Assembly: GCF_001643015.1 (NCBI RefSeq)
Contig: NZ_CP015622.1
Span: 571,358 to 635,357 of the forward strand
Reading direction: 5' to 3'
Source: Corynebacterium crudilactis
Lineage (GTDB): Bacteria > Actinomycetota > Actinomycetes > Mycobacteriales > Mycobacteriaceae
Length of the DNA: 64,000 nt
A program made the translations under genes and the position numbers. The stretch's first letter is position 1. Each line of letters starts with the position of its first letter. Under the pieces are notes generated by a model. The model had not been told where the DNA came from, did no database searches, and saw only the letters and a list, made by a program, of their open reading frames with translations. Of this stretch, positions 26,853 to 35,870 are shown piece after piece.

Positions 26853-27810
26853 ATTCTGGAACCCAACCCCATTCAGTAGCCACTCGCTGGGCATCGGCCA
26901 CGAGGACAGAGACATCTCCTGCACGCCGGGCAGAAGTGTTGTATGGAATCTTTTGGCCACTTGCTTTTTCCATTGTCGTGATGAGTTCAAGCACGCTTGT
27001 ACCTACACCAGTCCCGACATTGAACACTTTGGCTTGACCTGATGTGAAGTGTTCAAGTGCACGAACATGAACCCGAGCTACATCGACCACATGAAGATAA
27101 TCTCGGATGCAGGTACCGTCTGGAGTTGGCCAATCATCTCCATAGACATCAAGAGATTCTTTACGCCCGGCTGCGACATCAAGGAGCCACGGCATAATAT
27201 TGAGAGGCCGTCCTAGACCTGATTCGCCGAGAATTCCTGATGGATGAGCACCAATGGGGTTGAAATATCGCAGCGAAATTGCAGACCAAGAATCATCAGC
27301 TTCTACTAAGTGGGAAAGCATGCGTTCACCCGTGAGTTTTGTGAAGGCATATGGATTTGCAGGTTGAGTAGGGGAATCTTCATTAAGCGGGGATTGCGTG
27401 GTTTCTCCATGAACAGAGCAGGAAGAAGAAAAGATAATATTACGAATCCCTGCATCATGAAGCGCATCCAATAACGTAGCTGTGCCACCGATATTGATGT
27501 TGAAATACATTGTGGGTTGTTCGACTGATTCCCCGACAGCCTTTTTTGCTGCAAAGTGTATTGCAGCACGCGGCTTGTATTGCGCAATAACTGAATCAAG
27601 AAACTGGCGATCTCTAATATCACCGATTTCTAATGGTGGTTTATTAGCGCCGGTGATTGCGGCTATCGAAGACAACACATCAGTGGTGCTGTTGGAAAGA
27701 TCATCAATGAGAACAACTTGCTCACCAGCATGGAGAAGCTCGACAACAGTGTGGCTACCGATGAAACCAGTGCCACCGGTGACAAGCACAGGACCATTTA
27801 CCAGACCCAT
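26794..27810 (-). CDS. galE: UDP-glucose 4-epimerase
   Basis: Interconverts UDP-glucose and UDP-galactose; 338 aa SDR enzyme. NAD motif TGGTGFIGSHTVVEL, catalytic Ser/Tyr/Lys in IIFSSSCSVHGE and NPYAFTKLTGERM, substrate-binding LRYFNPIGAHPSG and IRDYLHVVDVARVHV are all present. It is the last gene of the minus-strand arm, overlapping the glycosyltransferase gene by 13 bp and converging on the beta-helix lipoprotein gene with a 59-bp 3' overlap. A second galE elsewhere in the genome is likely, so this copy probably serves the local glycan pathway. Confidence 0.92.
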   Translation of the reverse strand: MGLVNGPVLVTGGTGFIGSHTVVELLHAGEQVVLIDDLSNSTTDVLSSIAAITGANKPPLEIGDIRDRQFLDSVIAQYKPRAAIHFAAKKAVGESVEQPTMYFNINIGGTATLLDALHDAGIRNIIFSSSCSVHGETTQSPLNEDSPTQPANPYAFTKLTGERMLSHLVEADDSWSAISLRYFNPIGAHPSGILGESGLGRPLNIMPWLLDVAAGRKESLDVYGDDWPTPDGTCIRDYLHVVDVARVHVRALEHFTSGQAKVFNVGTGVGTSVLELITTMEKASGQKIPYNTSARRAGDVSVLVADAQRVATEWGWVPEFNVFEMCSDAWRFDQKIQD

Positions 27811-29726
27811 TGGTAACCTCCGAAGAAAATTGCAATGTATAAAACTAAGGCCACAAGAGAAACCAAAAACATCACGAGGCCTGTAAGAAGCGGAAGAGCC
27901 ACGGCACGAAAACGTTCCCCCAGAGTGCTCTGTGCAGAGGGCAATTCATGGAAGTGCATCCAAGGAACAAAGAAGCACACGAATCCATAAATAAGACCAC
28001 CGAGTAGCGTCAGGCCTGCATAACCTGGAGAACGGTCATCAATCACACCCCAGACTCCGATAGCAATCATGGCGATTGTGAGGAAATGGTAGGGCAGCAT
28101 CACGCGGAGGGAGATAGGCTGTACTCCCAGATCGCCCTTAGGGGTGACTTGGAAGTGAACTTCGTTGCGGAAAATAACCTGACGGAGACCTGCAAAGAAG
28201 CCTCGGACAACATAAGGCCATCGAACAATCTGGAATAATCCGCTTTCCCAGTTAATGACGGGGACATCATTTGGTCGAAGCAGCCCGGCTCTCCTAAGAA
28301 TCCACAACATACCGACAAGCGGGAGAGAAACAACGGTGGTGAAGACAATAAAATTGAGCAAACTCATTGACATCCACTGTTGATCAAAAATTACGGCAAG
28401 CGGGGCAATAAGAAATCCTGCTCCTGTCATTAGCCCCATCGCTGGCATGACTAAAAGAGCAAAGAGAAACCTGAATTTTAAACGGGGACGGTACACATGG
28501 AGCGTCCTACCAACCAAAGTAAACAGCAATACTGTCAGACTGCGACACCATTGAAACTCTTGTGTAATCATCGCAGCAAACGTTGAGGGGCCTTGGCCAT
28601 GTGCTTTTGCATCAATAGCGAATGCCCCATCGGCACCTGTCAATCGAATGACATAAGATGTCGAAAAATCTTCGGCGAGTTCAGGTCCAATACCACCTGC
28701 TTTCGCAAGGTCTGCGGTGCGTACTGCGTAGTGAGATCCAATACAAGTAGGTGTTAGCCCACCGTTATGCGCTGATTGGTGAGGGCCATGAATCATTGCT
28801 TCTGCATATAACCTGCCCCGGGCTGACCAGGAGTCTTTTTGGTTTAAATCGCACATGCTCGGCGCTGCAACGTATCCGACATTAGGGTCACTAAAAGGAC
28901 GAAGGATCGCTTCGAGATAGTCTGGCTCAGGAATATGGTCGCAATCGAATTGGCCGACTATGTCGTAGTTTTCATAACCGTAATTGTCGTAGAAGTACGC
29001 AAGATTTCCCTCTTTACATCGAGTTCTTCTTGGCCAACTTGAGCGGTGGTAGTCCTCTTCGTTATGGCGCGTTGATATGTGGACTCCGTTGGTAGCGCAC
29101 CACTGATAGATTTCGTCTGGTGGTGCTTCATCGCAAAGCCATACATCGTAGTCAGCTTGATAATTTTGGCGCAGCATCGCTTCAAGAGTGGGCTGAACTT
29201 CAGAAAAAGGTTCGCTTGGAGCTCTGGTTGTGACAAGAGCAACGCGAGCATCAGGGAGAGGTATCTCAGGGTTGATACGTCGAATTGCATGAATCCGTGA
29301 CACAAAAGCGATTGGAAGTAGGAGAAGAAAGGCAGCCACAGAGGTGTTGAGAATTAGTCCTGTGCGAGTACCAACATGATCTGGTGTGAACCACCACACG
29401 ATAAAACAAAGAACCAGTACCACCCAGAGCAGGACTGCAAAGTTTAGCCATCGCTGGGAGGTACGAGTTAAGGCGGGCGTAAAGAGCTCGTCACTGGCCT
29501 CACGGATTACTCGAGGAGTATCTGCGTCCAAAACTGGACCGGTAGGCCGGATATCAGCGACCCAGCCGCTGCTCAAAGTCTGAATTTTCGCAGCTAACTC
29601 TGCTGAGCCGAGATTCAAAGACTTTTTATGCCGGGGGTTGTGTGACACCTTGAATTGGGTTTTTTCAGCCCGCCGAACAGTCACGATATCTGCTCCGAGT
29701 ACGTCCTTTGCATCTCGATCTGCCAA
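27798..29726 (-). CDS. Membrane GT2 glycosyltransferase, cellulose/hyaluronan-synthase-like
   Basis: A 642-aa processive-type family 2 glycosyltransferase. Two N-terminal membrane helices (around residues 92-140) precede the GT-A domain: VALVTTRAPSEPF, DVWLCDEAPPDE, DxD in QFDCDHIPEPD, AEDFSTSYVIRLTGADGAF, then several C-terminal helices that would form the export channel. The acceptor motif QxxRW of this family reads QEFQW, Arg replaced by Gln, which is unusual. No PilZ domain. Likely polymerises a UDP-sugar made by the neighbours (UDP-glucose, -glucuronate, -xylose or -galactose) and extrudes the polymer. It overlaps uxs by 46 bp, so the true start may be slightly downstream. Confidence 0.85.
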   Translation of the reverse strand: MADRDAKDVLGADIVTVRRAEKTQFKVSHNPRHKKSLNLGSAELAAKIQTLSSGWVADIRPTGPVLDADTPRVIREASDELFTPALTRTSQRWLNFAVLLWVVLVLCFIVWWFTPDHVGTRTGLILNTSVAAFLLLLPIAFVSRIHAIRRINPEIPLPDARVALVTTRAPSEPFSEVQPTLEAMLRQNYQADYDVWLCDEAPPDEIYQWCATNGVHISTRHNEEDYHRSSWPRRTRCKEGNLAYFYDNYGYENYDIVGQFDCDHIPEPDYLEAILRPFSDPNVGYVAAPSMCDLNQKDSWSARGRLYAEAMIHGPHQSAHNGGLTPTCIGSHYAVRTADLAKAGGIGPELAEDFSTSYVIRLTGADGAFAIDAKAHGQGPSTFAAMITQEFQWCRSLTVLLFTLVGRTLHVYRPRLKFRFLFALLVMPAMGLMTGAGFLIAPLAVIFDQQWMSMSLLNFIVFTTVVSLPLVGMLWILRRAGLLRPNDVPVINWESGLFQIVRWPYVVRGFFAGLRQVIFRNEVHFQVTPKGDLGVQPISLRVMLPYHFLTIAMIAIGVWGVIDDRSPGYAGLTLLGGLIYGFVCFFVPWMHFHELPSAQSTLGERFRAVALPLLTGLVMFLVSLVALVLYIAIFFGGYQWVW

Positions 29727-30634
29727 TTAATTACTTGGCTTAGACCCTCGCCGATTCTAATGAGAGGTTCCCATCCGAGCTCTTCTTTGGCTTTGGAAAT
29801 ATCAGGACGACGTCGTACAGGATCATCTGAAGGCAGCGGAAGGAAAGTTATCTCAGAGGAAGAGTTCGTAGATTCTCTAATCAGATGCGCCATGCTTAGT
29901 ACTGATTGCTCAACTGGATTTCCAAGGTTGATGGGGCCGGAATGATCTGCATTTCCCATGAGCCATAGACCGCGGACTAAATCTGAGACATAACAGAAGC
30001 TGCGTGTTTGAGACCCATCGCCGAAAACTGTGAGTGGCTCATTGTTAAGTGCTTGCCTGACAAATCCAGAAATAACTCGACCATCATAAGGGTGCATGCG
30101 TGGACCATAGGTATTGAAGATTCGGATGATTCCGGCGTTGAGTCCACGTTCTAGACGCATGGCAGACAGGAGCGCTTCAGCGAAGCGCTTGCCTTCGTCG
30201 TAGCAACTGCGCTCTCCAATCGGGTTGACATTGCCCCAGTGGTGTTCCCTTTGCGGGTGGCTGAGAGGATCGCCGTACACTTCGCTGGTTGATGCCTGGA
30301 CGAGTCGAGCACCTTTAGCTAGGGCAAATTCAGCTACTTGAAGGACAGCTTCTGAGTTAATAAGAAGGCAGTCGACTCGACGTTGAGTATAAACAGGCGG
30401 GGAAGCGGGGCTGGCAAGGTTGAAAACGATATCGACGGGGCCGTCAACTTCAAACTTATTTCTCACATTTACAGTTTTGATCTGCAACCGAGGATTGCTG
30501 ATTTGATGCACCAGATTGCGGAGAGAGCCTGTGCTGAGATCGTCTAAGACCACGACTTCGTGACCTTCGCTGAGAATGAGGTCTGTCAGATGGCTTCCCA
30601 GAAATCCGGCGCCACCGGTAATAACACAACGCAT
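29681..30634 (-). CDS. uxs: UDP-glucuronate decarboxylase (UDP-xylose synthase)
   Basis: Extended SDR of 317 aa converting UDP-glucuronate to UDP-xylose. NAD motif ITGGAGFLGSHLTDL, ASPASPPVYTQRRVDCLLIN, TSEVYGDPLSHPQREHHWG, NPIGERSCYDEGKRFAE with Tyr/Lys catalytic pair near residue 147, and FGDGSQTRSFCYVSDL closely follow the UXS family pattern. First gene of the minus-strand arm, with a -10 candidate TATGAT at 30659-30664 and ribosome-binding site GAAAGGATC. Paired with ugd on the other arm it completes UDP-glucose to UDP-glucuronate to UDP-xylose. A dTDP-glucose-type dehydratase is the alternative but fits less well. Confidence 0.87.
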   Translation of the reverse strand: MRCVITGGAGFLGSHLTDLILSEGHEVVVLDDLSTGSLRNLVHQISNPRLQIKTVNVRNKFEVDGPVDIVFNLASPASPPVYTQRRVDCLLINSEAVLQVAEFALAKGARLVQASTSEVYGDPLSHPQREHHWGNVNPIGERSCYDEGKRFAEALLSAMRLERGLNAGIIRIFNTYGPRMHPYDGRVISGFVRQALNNEPLTVFGDGSQTRSFCYVSDLVRGLWLMGNADHSGPINLGNPVEQSVLSMAHLIRESTNSSSEITFLPLPSDDPVRRRPDISKAKEELGWEPLIRIGEGLSQVINWQIEMQRTYSEQIS

Positions 30635-31255
30635 GTCGAGATCCTTTCAGGGACGATAATCATATTCTTATGACGGCCTAAGGTATATCTTTGTTTTTTC
30701 TAAGAAATGTGGGTTTCTAGTTAAATTTTCATTTTCCGACCCGGGTAAATATTAGAATCTATTAAGAATTCCATTCGGAATATTTCGATGAAAATAACCT
30801 ATCTGTACAGCATTTTTAATAAAATCCAGATTTCTAAACGTGAAGCATATCACCGTACATTTCCATATCGTCACCACTTTAAGAACGACCTATTAAAGGG
30901 GTATTTAAAATGTATATATTTGGTGTTACTTTCATTAATTTCACCCTATTGAGGGGGTGCTTGAAATTATGGGAAGTTATTTAGGGCTGAAGTTGAGTAA
31001 GGGATTCCGTTATTTATGTACCCCCTTCTCATGCGTGCTCGATGCTTGAGTCGGTCAAGAATATGGTTTCCGAAAACTCTCGGACTAGGGGTAAAGGTCG
31101 GGACCTATTGATGGTGTGATAAAGAAATTTGGTTCTTAGCTGGCTGGTGTGTAGTGTTAGACGACGGTGTATGTGCATCTTGCATATCGCCCACTTTTTG
31201 CAGTGGAAATTTTTAAGGGATTGGCCTACGCGCCCTTCCCGGGAATGTGGAGGAT
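30635..31255. promoter_or_regulatory. AT-rich divergent region between the glycan island and infA
   Basis: This 620-bp region has no gene. Its left 350 bp are conspicuously A/T-rich (for example TTAAATTTTCATTTTCCG, GTATTTAAAATGTATATATT) compared with the rest of the window, then composition returns to normal. The uxs promoter (TATGAT at 30659-30664, minus strand) is at the left end. The infA operon promoter must be at the right end, perhaps using TAGTGT near 31152. The AT-rich tract marks the edge of the inserted island and could be bound by an Lsr2/CgpS-type xenogeneic silencer (inference). Confidence 0.6.
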
Positions 31256-31474
31256 ATGGCTAAGGAAGGCGCTATTGAAGTTGAGGGTCGCATTGTCGAA
31301 CCTCTGCCGAATGCAATGTTCCGTGTCGAGCTCGACAACGGACACAAGGTTCTTGCCCACATCAGTGGAAAGATGCGCCAGCACTACATCCGTATCCTTC
31401 CTGAGGACCGCGTAGTTGTAGAGCTGTCGCCCTACGATCTGACCCGTGGTCGCATCGTTTACCGCTACAAATAA
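31256..31474 (+). CDS. infA: Translation initiation factor IF-1
   Basis: IF-1, 72 aa, S1-like OB fold that occupies the ribosomal A site during initiation. [20 protein letters not shown] and the end [20 protein letters not shown] are diagnostic. I use ATG 31256 (MAKEG) as in homologues; a GTG three codons upstream overlaps the GGAGG. In many actinobacteria rpmJ follows infA; here the 187 bp to rpsM contain no rpmJ. Confidence 0.97.
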   Translation: MAKEGAIEVEGRIVEPLPNAMFRVELDNGHKVLAHISGKMRQHYIRILPEDRVVVELSPYDLTRGRIVYRYK

Positions 31475-31661
31475 AAAGCTTTAAGCCTCCATATATCAGA
31501 GCCAGTCAGGGATATCCTGGCCGGTCGACACACCTTCAGGCAACGATGGCTGAAGCCCTGCGAATCACAATCCACCTCCCGGTTTCCGTCCGGGGAAAGT
31601 ATTGCTTGGCAGGGGCGATTATGGGGAAAACCATCGCAAAAACCGGAAAGGTAACTGCCAC

Positions 31662-32030
31662 ATGGCACGTCTAGCTGGTGTTGACCTCCCACGCAACAAG
31701 CGTATGGAAGTCGCTCTCACCTACATTTACGGAATTGGCCCAGCCCGTTCCGCGCAGCTGCTCGAGGAGACTGGAATCTCCGCAGACCTGCGCACCGACA
31801 ACCTCACTGATGAGCAGATTGCTGCTCTTCGTGACGTTATTGAAGGCACCTGGAAGGTCGAGGGTGACCTCCGCCGCCAGGTACAAGCTGACATCCGTCG
31901 CAAGATCGAAATCGGTTGCTACCAGGGCATTCGCCACCGCCGTGGCCTACCTGTTCGTGGTCAGCGCACCAAGACCAATGCGCGTACTCGCAAGGGTCCT
32001 AAGAAGACGATCGCCGGAAAGAAGAAGTAA
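31662..32030 (+). CDS. rpsM: 30S ribosomal protein S13
   Basis: Small-subunit head protein S13, 122 aa, contacting the P-site tRNA and L5. [40 protein letters not shown] and the basic tail are typical. The ATG at 31662 follows GGAAAGG; the longer in-frame extension is not conserved. rpsK starts 2 bp after its stop. Confidence 0.98.
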   Translation: MARLAGVDLPRNKRMEVALTYIYGIGPARSAQLLEETGISADLRTDNLTDEQIAALRDVIEGTWKVEGDLRRQVQADIRRKIEIGCYQGIRHRRGLPVRGQRTKTNARTRKGPKKTIAGKKK

Positions 32031-32032
32031 AC

Positions 32033-32437
32033 ATGCCTCCTAAAGCACGCACTAACGCGCGCCGCACAGGCCGCCGCGTTGTAAAGAAGAACGTTGCTAA
32101 CGGCAACGCTTACATCAAGTCCACCTTCAACAACACCATCGTGTCTATCACTGACACCAACGGTGCTGTTATCTCTTGGGCTTCCTCTGGACACGTCGGA
32201 TTCAAGGGCTCACGTAAGTCCACTCCGTTCGCTGCTCAGATGGCTGCCGAGAACGCTGCCCGCAAGGCAATGGATCACGGTATGAAGAAGGTTGACGTTT
32301 TCGTTAAGGGCCCAGGCTCCGGACGCGAAACCGCAATCCGTTCCCTTCAGGCTGCAGGCCTGGAGATCGGTTCAATCTCCGACGTGACCCCACAGCCACA
32401 CAACGGCTGCCGTCCACCAAAGCGCCGTCGCGTTTAA
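32033..32437 (+). CDS. rpsK: 30S ribosomal protein S11
   Basis: Small-subunit platform protein S11, 134 aa. Key stretches: [40 protein letters not shown], and the C-terminal [18 protein letters not shown]. Alpha-operon order rpsM-rpsK-rpsD-rpoA-rplQ is kept. No anomalies. Confidence 0.98.
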   Translation: MPPKARTNARRTGRRVVKKNVANGNAYIKSTFNNTIVSITDTNGAVISWASSGHVGFKGSRKSTPFAAQMAAENAARKAMDHGMKKVDVFVKGPGSGRETAIRSLQAAGLEIGSISDVTPQPHNGCRPPKRRRV

Positions 32438-32459
32438 TAGGGAAGAAAGGTAATACATA

Positions 32460-33065
32460 ATGGCTCGTTATACCGGCCCAGCAACCCGTAAATCCCGTCG
32501 TCTGCGCGTCGACCTCATTGGTGGAGACATGGCGTTCGAGCGCCGTCCGTACCCTCCAGGACAGGCTGGCCGTGCACGCATCAAGGAGTCCGAGTACCTG
32601 CTGCAGCTCCAGGAGAAGCAGAAGGCTCGTTTCATCTACGGCGTCATGGAAAAGCAGTTCCGTCGTTACTACGCCGAGGCTAACCGTCGCCCAGGCAAGA
32701 CTGGTGAAAACCTGGTTGTCTTGCTTGAGTCCCGCCTCGACAACGTCGTTTACCGCGCAGGTCTGGCACGCACCCGCCGCCAGGCTCGTCAGCTTGTCTC
32801 CCACGGTCACTTCAATGTGAACGGCAAGGCAATCGACGTACCATCTTTCCGCGTTTCTCAGTACGACATCATCAATGTTCGTGAGAAGTCACAGAAGATG
32901 AACTGGTTCGAAGAAGCACAAGACAACACTGTCGACGCTATCGTTCCAGCTTGGCTTCAGGTTGTTCCTGAGACCCTTCGCATCCTCGTGCACCAGCTCC
33001 CAGAGCGCGCACAGATCGATGTACCACTACAAGAGCAGCTCATCGTCGAGCTTTACTCGAAGTAG
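32460..33065 (+). CDS. rpsD: 30S ribosomal protein S4
   Basis: Primary 16S rRNA-binding protein S4, 201 aa, also the usual autogenous regulator of the alpha operon. The S4 RNA-binding domain is seen at LESRLDNVVYRAGLARTRRQ / ARQLVSHGHFNVNGKAIDVP. The N-terminal Cys cluster of zinc-binding S4 forms is absent (ARYTGPATRKSRRLRVDL), marking a C-minus type. A 117-bp spacer with a small ACCCGG/CCGGGT stem separates it from rpoA. Confidence 0.98.
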   Translation: MARYTGPATRKSRRLRVDLIGGDMAFERRPYPPGQAGRARIKESEYLLQLQEKQKARFIYGVMEKQFRRYYAEANRRPGKTGENLVVLLESRLDNVVYRAGLARTRRQARQLVSHGHFNVNGKAIDVPSFRVSQYDIINVREKSQKMNWFEEAQDNTVDAIVPAWLQVVPETLRILVHQLPERAQIDVPLQEQLIVELYSK

Positions 33066-33182
33066 TTTCTGCTTACCCGGCTGCCCCGGGTGCACAGGAA
33101 TCTTCCAAATTTTATAGCATCCTTTATGGCTTTAATTGCCTTTACCGACGTCAAATAGCGGTCGTCACTCAAGGAGAGTTCA

Positions 33183-34199
33183 ATGCTTATTTCACAGCGC
33201 CCAACCATCACCGAGGAATTTGTCGATAGTGCACGTTCCCGGTTCGTTATCGAGCCACTGGAGCCAGGTTTTGGCTACACCCTCGGTAACTCCCTGCGCC
33301 GTACCCTGCTGTCCTCCATTCCTGGAGCAGCAGTAACCAGCGTCAAGATTGATGGTGTACTCCACGAGTTCACCACCATCAGCGGTGTGAAGGAAGATGT
33401 CTCTGACATCATCTTGAACATCAAGGGATTGGTTCTGTCTTCTGATTCCGATGAGCCAGTTGTTATGCAGCTGGTCAAGGAAGGCCCAGGAGTTGTAACT
33501 GCAGGTGACATTCAGCCACCAGCAGGCGTGGAGATCCATAACCCGGATCTGCACATTGCAACCCTGAACGAGACCGCGAAGATTGAGATTGAGCTCATCG
33601 TCGAGCGTGGACGTGGCTACGTCCCAGCAACGGTTACTGCAACCGGTGGAGAAATCGGCCGTATTCCGGTCGATCAGATCTACTCCCCAGTACTGAAGGT
33701 CAGCTACAAGGTCGAAGCTACTCGTGTTGAGCAGCGCACCGACTTTGACAAGCTGGTCATCGACGTTGAGACCAAGAACTCTATTACTGCACGTGACGCT
33801 CTTGCGTCGGCAGGCAAGACCCTGGTTGAGCTGTTCGGACTCGCTCGCGAGCTGAACATCGCAGCCGAAGGCATCGAGATCGGACCTTCTCCACAGGAGA
33901 CCGAGTACATCGCTGCTTACAGCATGCCAATCGAGGATCTGGACTTCTCTGTCCGTTCCTACAACTGCCTCAAGCGCGAAGACATCCACACCGTAGGTGA
34001 ACTCGCAGAGCGCGCTGAGTCCGATTTGCTAGATATCCGCAACTTCGGACAGAAGTCGATCAACGAGGTAAAGATCAAGCTTGCTGGCCTGGGTCTGACC
34101 CTGAAGGATGCTCCTGAAGACTTCGATCCTTCAACTCTTGAAGGTTATGACGCCGAAACTGGTGGCTACATCGATGTTGAGGCGGAAGATTCCGAGTAA
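33183..34199 (+). CDS. rpoA: RNA polymerase subunit alpha
   Basis: Alpha subunit, 338 aa, which nucleates polymerase assembly (N-terminal domain) and contacts UP elements and activators (C-terminal domain). [20 protein letters not shown] and [20 protein letters not shown] identify the [23 protein letters not shown] and [19 protein letters not shown] the CTD. It ends in a short acidic tail ([12 protein letters not shown]). Ribosome-binding site AAGGAGAG. Confidence 0.99.
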   Translation: MLISQRPTITEEFVDSARSRFVIEPLEPGFGYTLGNSLRRTLLSSIPGAAVTSVKIDGVLHEFTTISGVKEDVSDIILNIKGLVLSSDSDEPVVMQLVKEGPGVVTAGDIQPPAGVEIHNPDLHIATLNETAKIEIELIVERGRGYVPATVTATGGEIGRIPVDQIYSPVLKVSYKVEATRVEQRTDFDKLVIDVETKNSITARDALASAGKTLVELFGLARELNIAAEGIEIGPSPQETEYIAAYSMPIEDLDFSVRSYNCLKREDIHTVGELAERAESDLLDIRNFGQKSINEVKIKLAGLGLTLKDAPEDFDPSTLEGYDAETGGYIDVEAEDSE

Positions 34200-34253
34200 G
34201 TCGCATGGCCTATTTCTGGGCCGCGCTAAATCAACGTACAAGGAGTACATCTT

Positions 34254-34745
34254 ATGCCTACCCCTAAAAGAGGCACCCGTCTCGGCGGATCTGCAAGCCA
34301 CCAGAAGAAGATCCTTTCTAACCTGGCTGCATCCCTGTTCGAGCATGGCGCAATCAAGACCACTGATGCCAAGGCAAAGACTCTGCGTCCATACGCAGAG
34401 AAGCTGATCACCAAGGCTAAGTCCGGCACCGTTGCAGATCGTCGTAACGTTGCTGCACTGATTCCTAACAAGGAAATCGTTGCTTACTTGTTCAACGAAC
34501 TTGCTCCTAAGTTCGAGAACCGTGCAGGTGGTTACACCCGTATCATCAAGCTGGAGAACCGTAAGGGCGACAACGCTCCTATGTCCCAGATCTCTCTCGT
34601 TCTCGAGGAGACTGTCTCCACTGAGGCTGCTCGCGCAACCCGCGCAGCTGCTTCCAAGAAGGCTGCTGAAGAGACTGAGACCGCAGAGGTCGCAGAGGCT
34701 CCAGCAGAGGAGATCGCAACCGAAGAGGCTGCAGAAGAGAAGTAA
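34254..34745 (+). CDS. rplQ: 50S ribosomal protein L17 with acidic C-terminal tail
   Basis: Large-subunit protein L17, 163 aa. The core, [20 protein letters not shown] through [20 protein letters not shown], is normal (about 120 residues). It is followed by an Ala/Glu-rich low-complexity tail of about 40 residues ([20 protein letters not shown]). Such tails are known in actinobacterial L17. Last gene of the alpha-operon block. Confidence 0.97.
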   Translation: MPTPKRGTRLGGSASHQKKILSNLAASLFEHGAIKTTDAKAKTLRPYAEKLITKAKSGTVADRRNVAALIPNKEIVAYLFNELAPKFENRAGGYTRIIKLENRKGDNAPMSQISLVLEETVSTEAARATRAAASKKAAEETETAEVAEAPAEEIATEEAAEEK

Positions 34746-34765
34746 ATTCTCTTACTCCGCATAAA

Positions 34766-34803
34766 ATGCCCGTAGCGAACATTGTTTGCTGCGGGTGTTT
34801 TGC
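34766..34803 (+). terminator. Terminator after rplQ
   Basis: GCCCGTAGCGAAC and GTTTGCTGCGGGT form an imperfect stem (with G-U pairs) followed by GTTTTGCGTTT, 20 bp after rplQ. Confidence 0.65.
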
Positions 34804-34872
34804 GTTTCCGCTCACAAGCGCTGCGTGGCAGGCACGTGGGGCGGCGTCGATAAGCAAAAATGGAAGGCAAAA

Positions 34873-35745
34873 ATGACGGAAAATTCAACGGTGCGTATCC
34901 GCCTGGATCTGGCTTATGATGGCACAGAATTTCATGGTTGGGCCAAGCAGGGTACGAGTGATCTGCGCACGGTGCAAAAAGTGTTGGAAGACAATTTGAG
35001 CATGGTGCTGCGCGAGCCCGTTGAATTAACCGTTGCTGGTCGGACAGATGCTGGGGTGCATGCTGCTGGACAGGTTGCTCATTTTGATATTCATGAAGAA
35101 GCGTTGGCGCAGCGTGGCATTGAGGGCGATCCGCAGAAACTTGTGCGGCGTCTGGCACGGCTAGTGCCTGATGATATCCGTGTGCATGGCGTACGGTTTG
35201 CCGAGCCCGGCTTTGATGCGCGCTTTTCCGCGATGCGGAGGAACTACATTTATCGCATTACGACGCATCCTGCCGGCGCTCTCCCTACCCGCCGACACGA
35301 TACCGCGCACTGGCCTAAGCCTGTGGAGCTTGAACGCATGCAATTAGCTGCCGATGCGTTGTTGGGCCTGCATGATTTCGTGGCTTTTTGTAAAGCTAAG
35401 CCACACGCAACCACAGTGCGAGAACTACAAAAATTTGCATGGCACGATGTGTCAACTGAGATAGAACCTCAGGTCTATGAAGCTCATGTCGTTGCTGATG
35501 CTTTTTGCTGGTCCATGGTGCGATCCTTGGTCGGTTCGTGCATGGCTGTTGGCGAAGGCCGTAGAACTACCGGATTTACCGCAGAGCTACTTGATGCAAC
35601 GCAGCGCAGCCCCATGGTTCCGGTGGCACCCGCAAAAGGCCTGAGCTTGGTTGGCGTAGATTATCCTGCCGCTGATAAATTACAAGAACGAGCCGAGGAA
35701 ACCCGCGCAGTTCGTGAGTTTCCCGAGCCTCATCTGCGAGCCTAA
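34873..35745 (+). CDS. truA: tRNA pseudouridine(38-40) synthase TruA
   Basis: Isomerises U38-U40 in the tRNA anticodon arm; 290 aa. The active-site Asp is in VAGRTDAGVHAAGQVAHFD; IRLDLAYDGTEFHGWAKQ and FCWSMVRSLVGSCMAVGEGR are also diagnostic. I place the start at ATG 34873 (MTENSTVRIRLD) behind GGAAGG; the upstream in-frame codons include the intergenic motif copy GCGTCGATAAGC and are not conserved in the family. Follows rplQ as in many bacteria. Confidence 0.95.
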   Translation: MTENSTVRIRLDLAYDGTEFHGWAKQGTSDLRTVQKVLEDNLSMVLREPVELTVAGRTDAGVHAAGQVAHFDIHEEALAQRGIEGDPQKLVRRLARLVPDDIRVHGVRFAEPGFDARFSAMRRNYIYRITTHPAGALPTRRHDTAHWPKPVELERMQLAADALLGLHDFVAFCKAKPHATTVRELQKFAWHDVSTEIEPQVYEAHVVADAFCWSMVRSLVGSCMAVGEGRRTTGFTAELLDATQRSPMVPVAPAKGLSLVGVDYPAADKLQERAEETRAVREFPEPHLRA

Positions 35746-35870
35746 AACTCGATGATCTCTAAAAACGGCTAGACTCATCTCGGTAACTTTCAGTCATTTA
35801 AGGCTGTTTAAGAGTGGTGCATGAGCTGCGTTGATCTGCACAAGCACAAGAAAGTGAAGTGGGAACCTAC

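Noticed and set aside
30635..31255. tRNA gene or transposase remnant marking the island edge
   Set aside because: No cloverleaf, CCA end, or transposase-like frame is visible; only AT-rich non-coding DNA.
31475..31661. A hidden rpmJ between infA and rpsM
   Set aside because: No frame with the MKVRxSxK start or the Cys/His zinc set of L36 was found on either strand.
33192..33989. A 265-codon minus-strand frame opposite rpoA
   Set aside because: Explained by codon bias of rpoA on the other strand; no start context and no domain.
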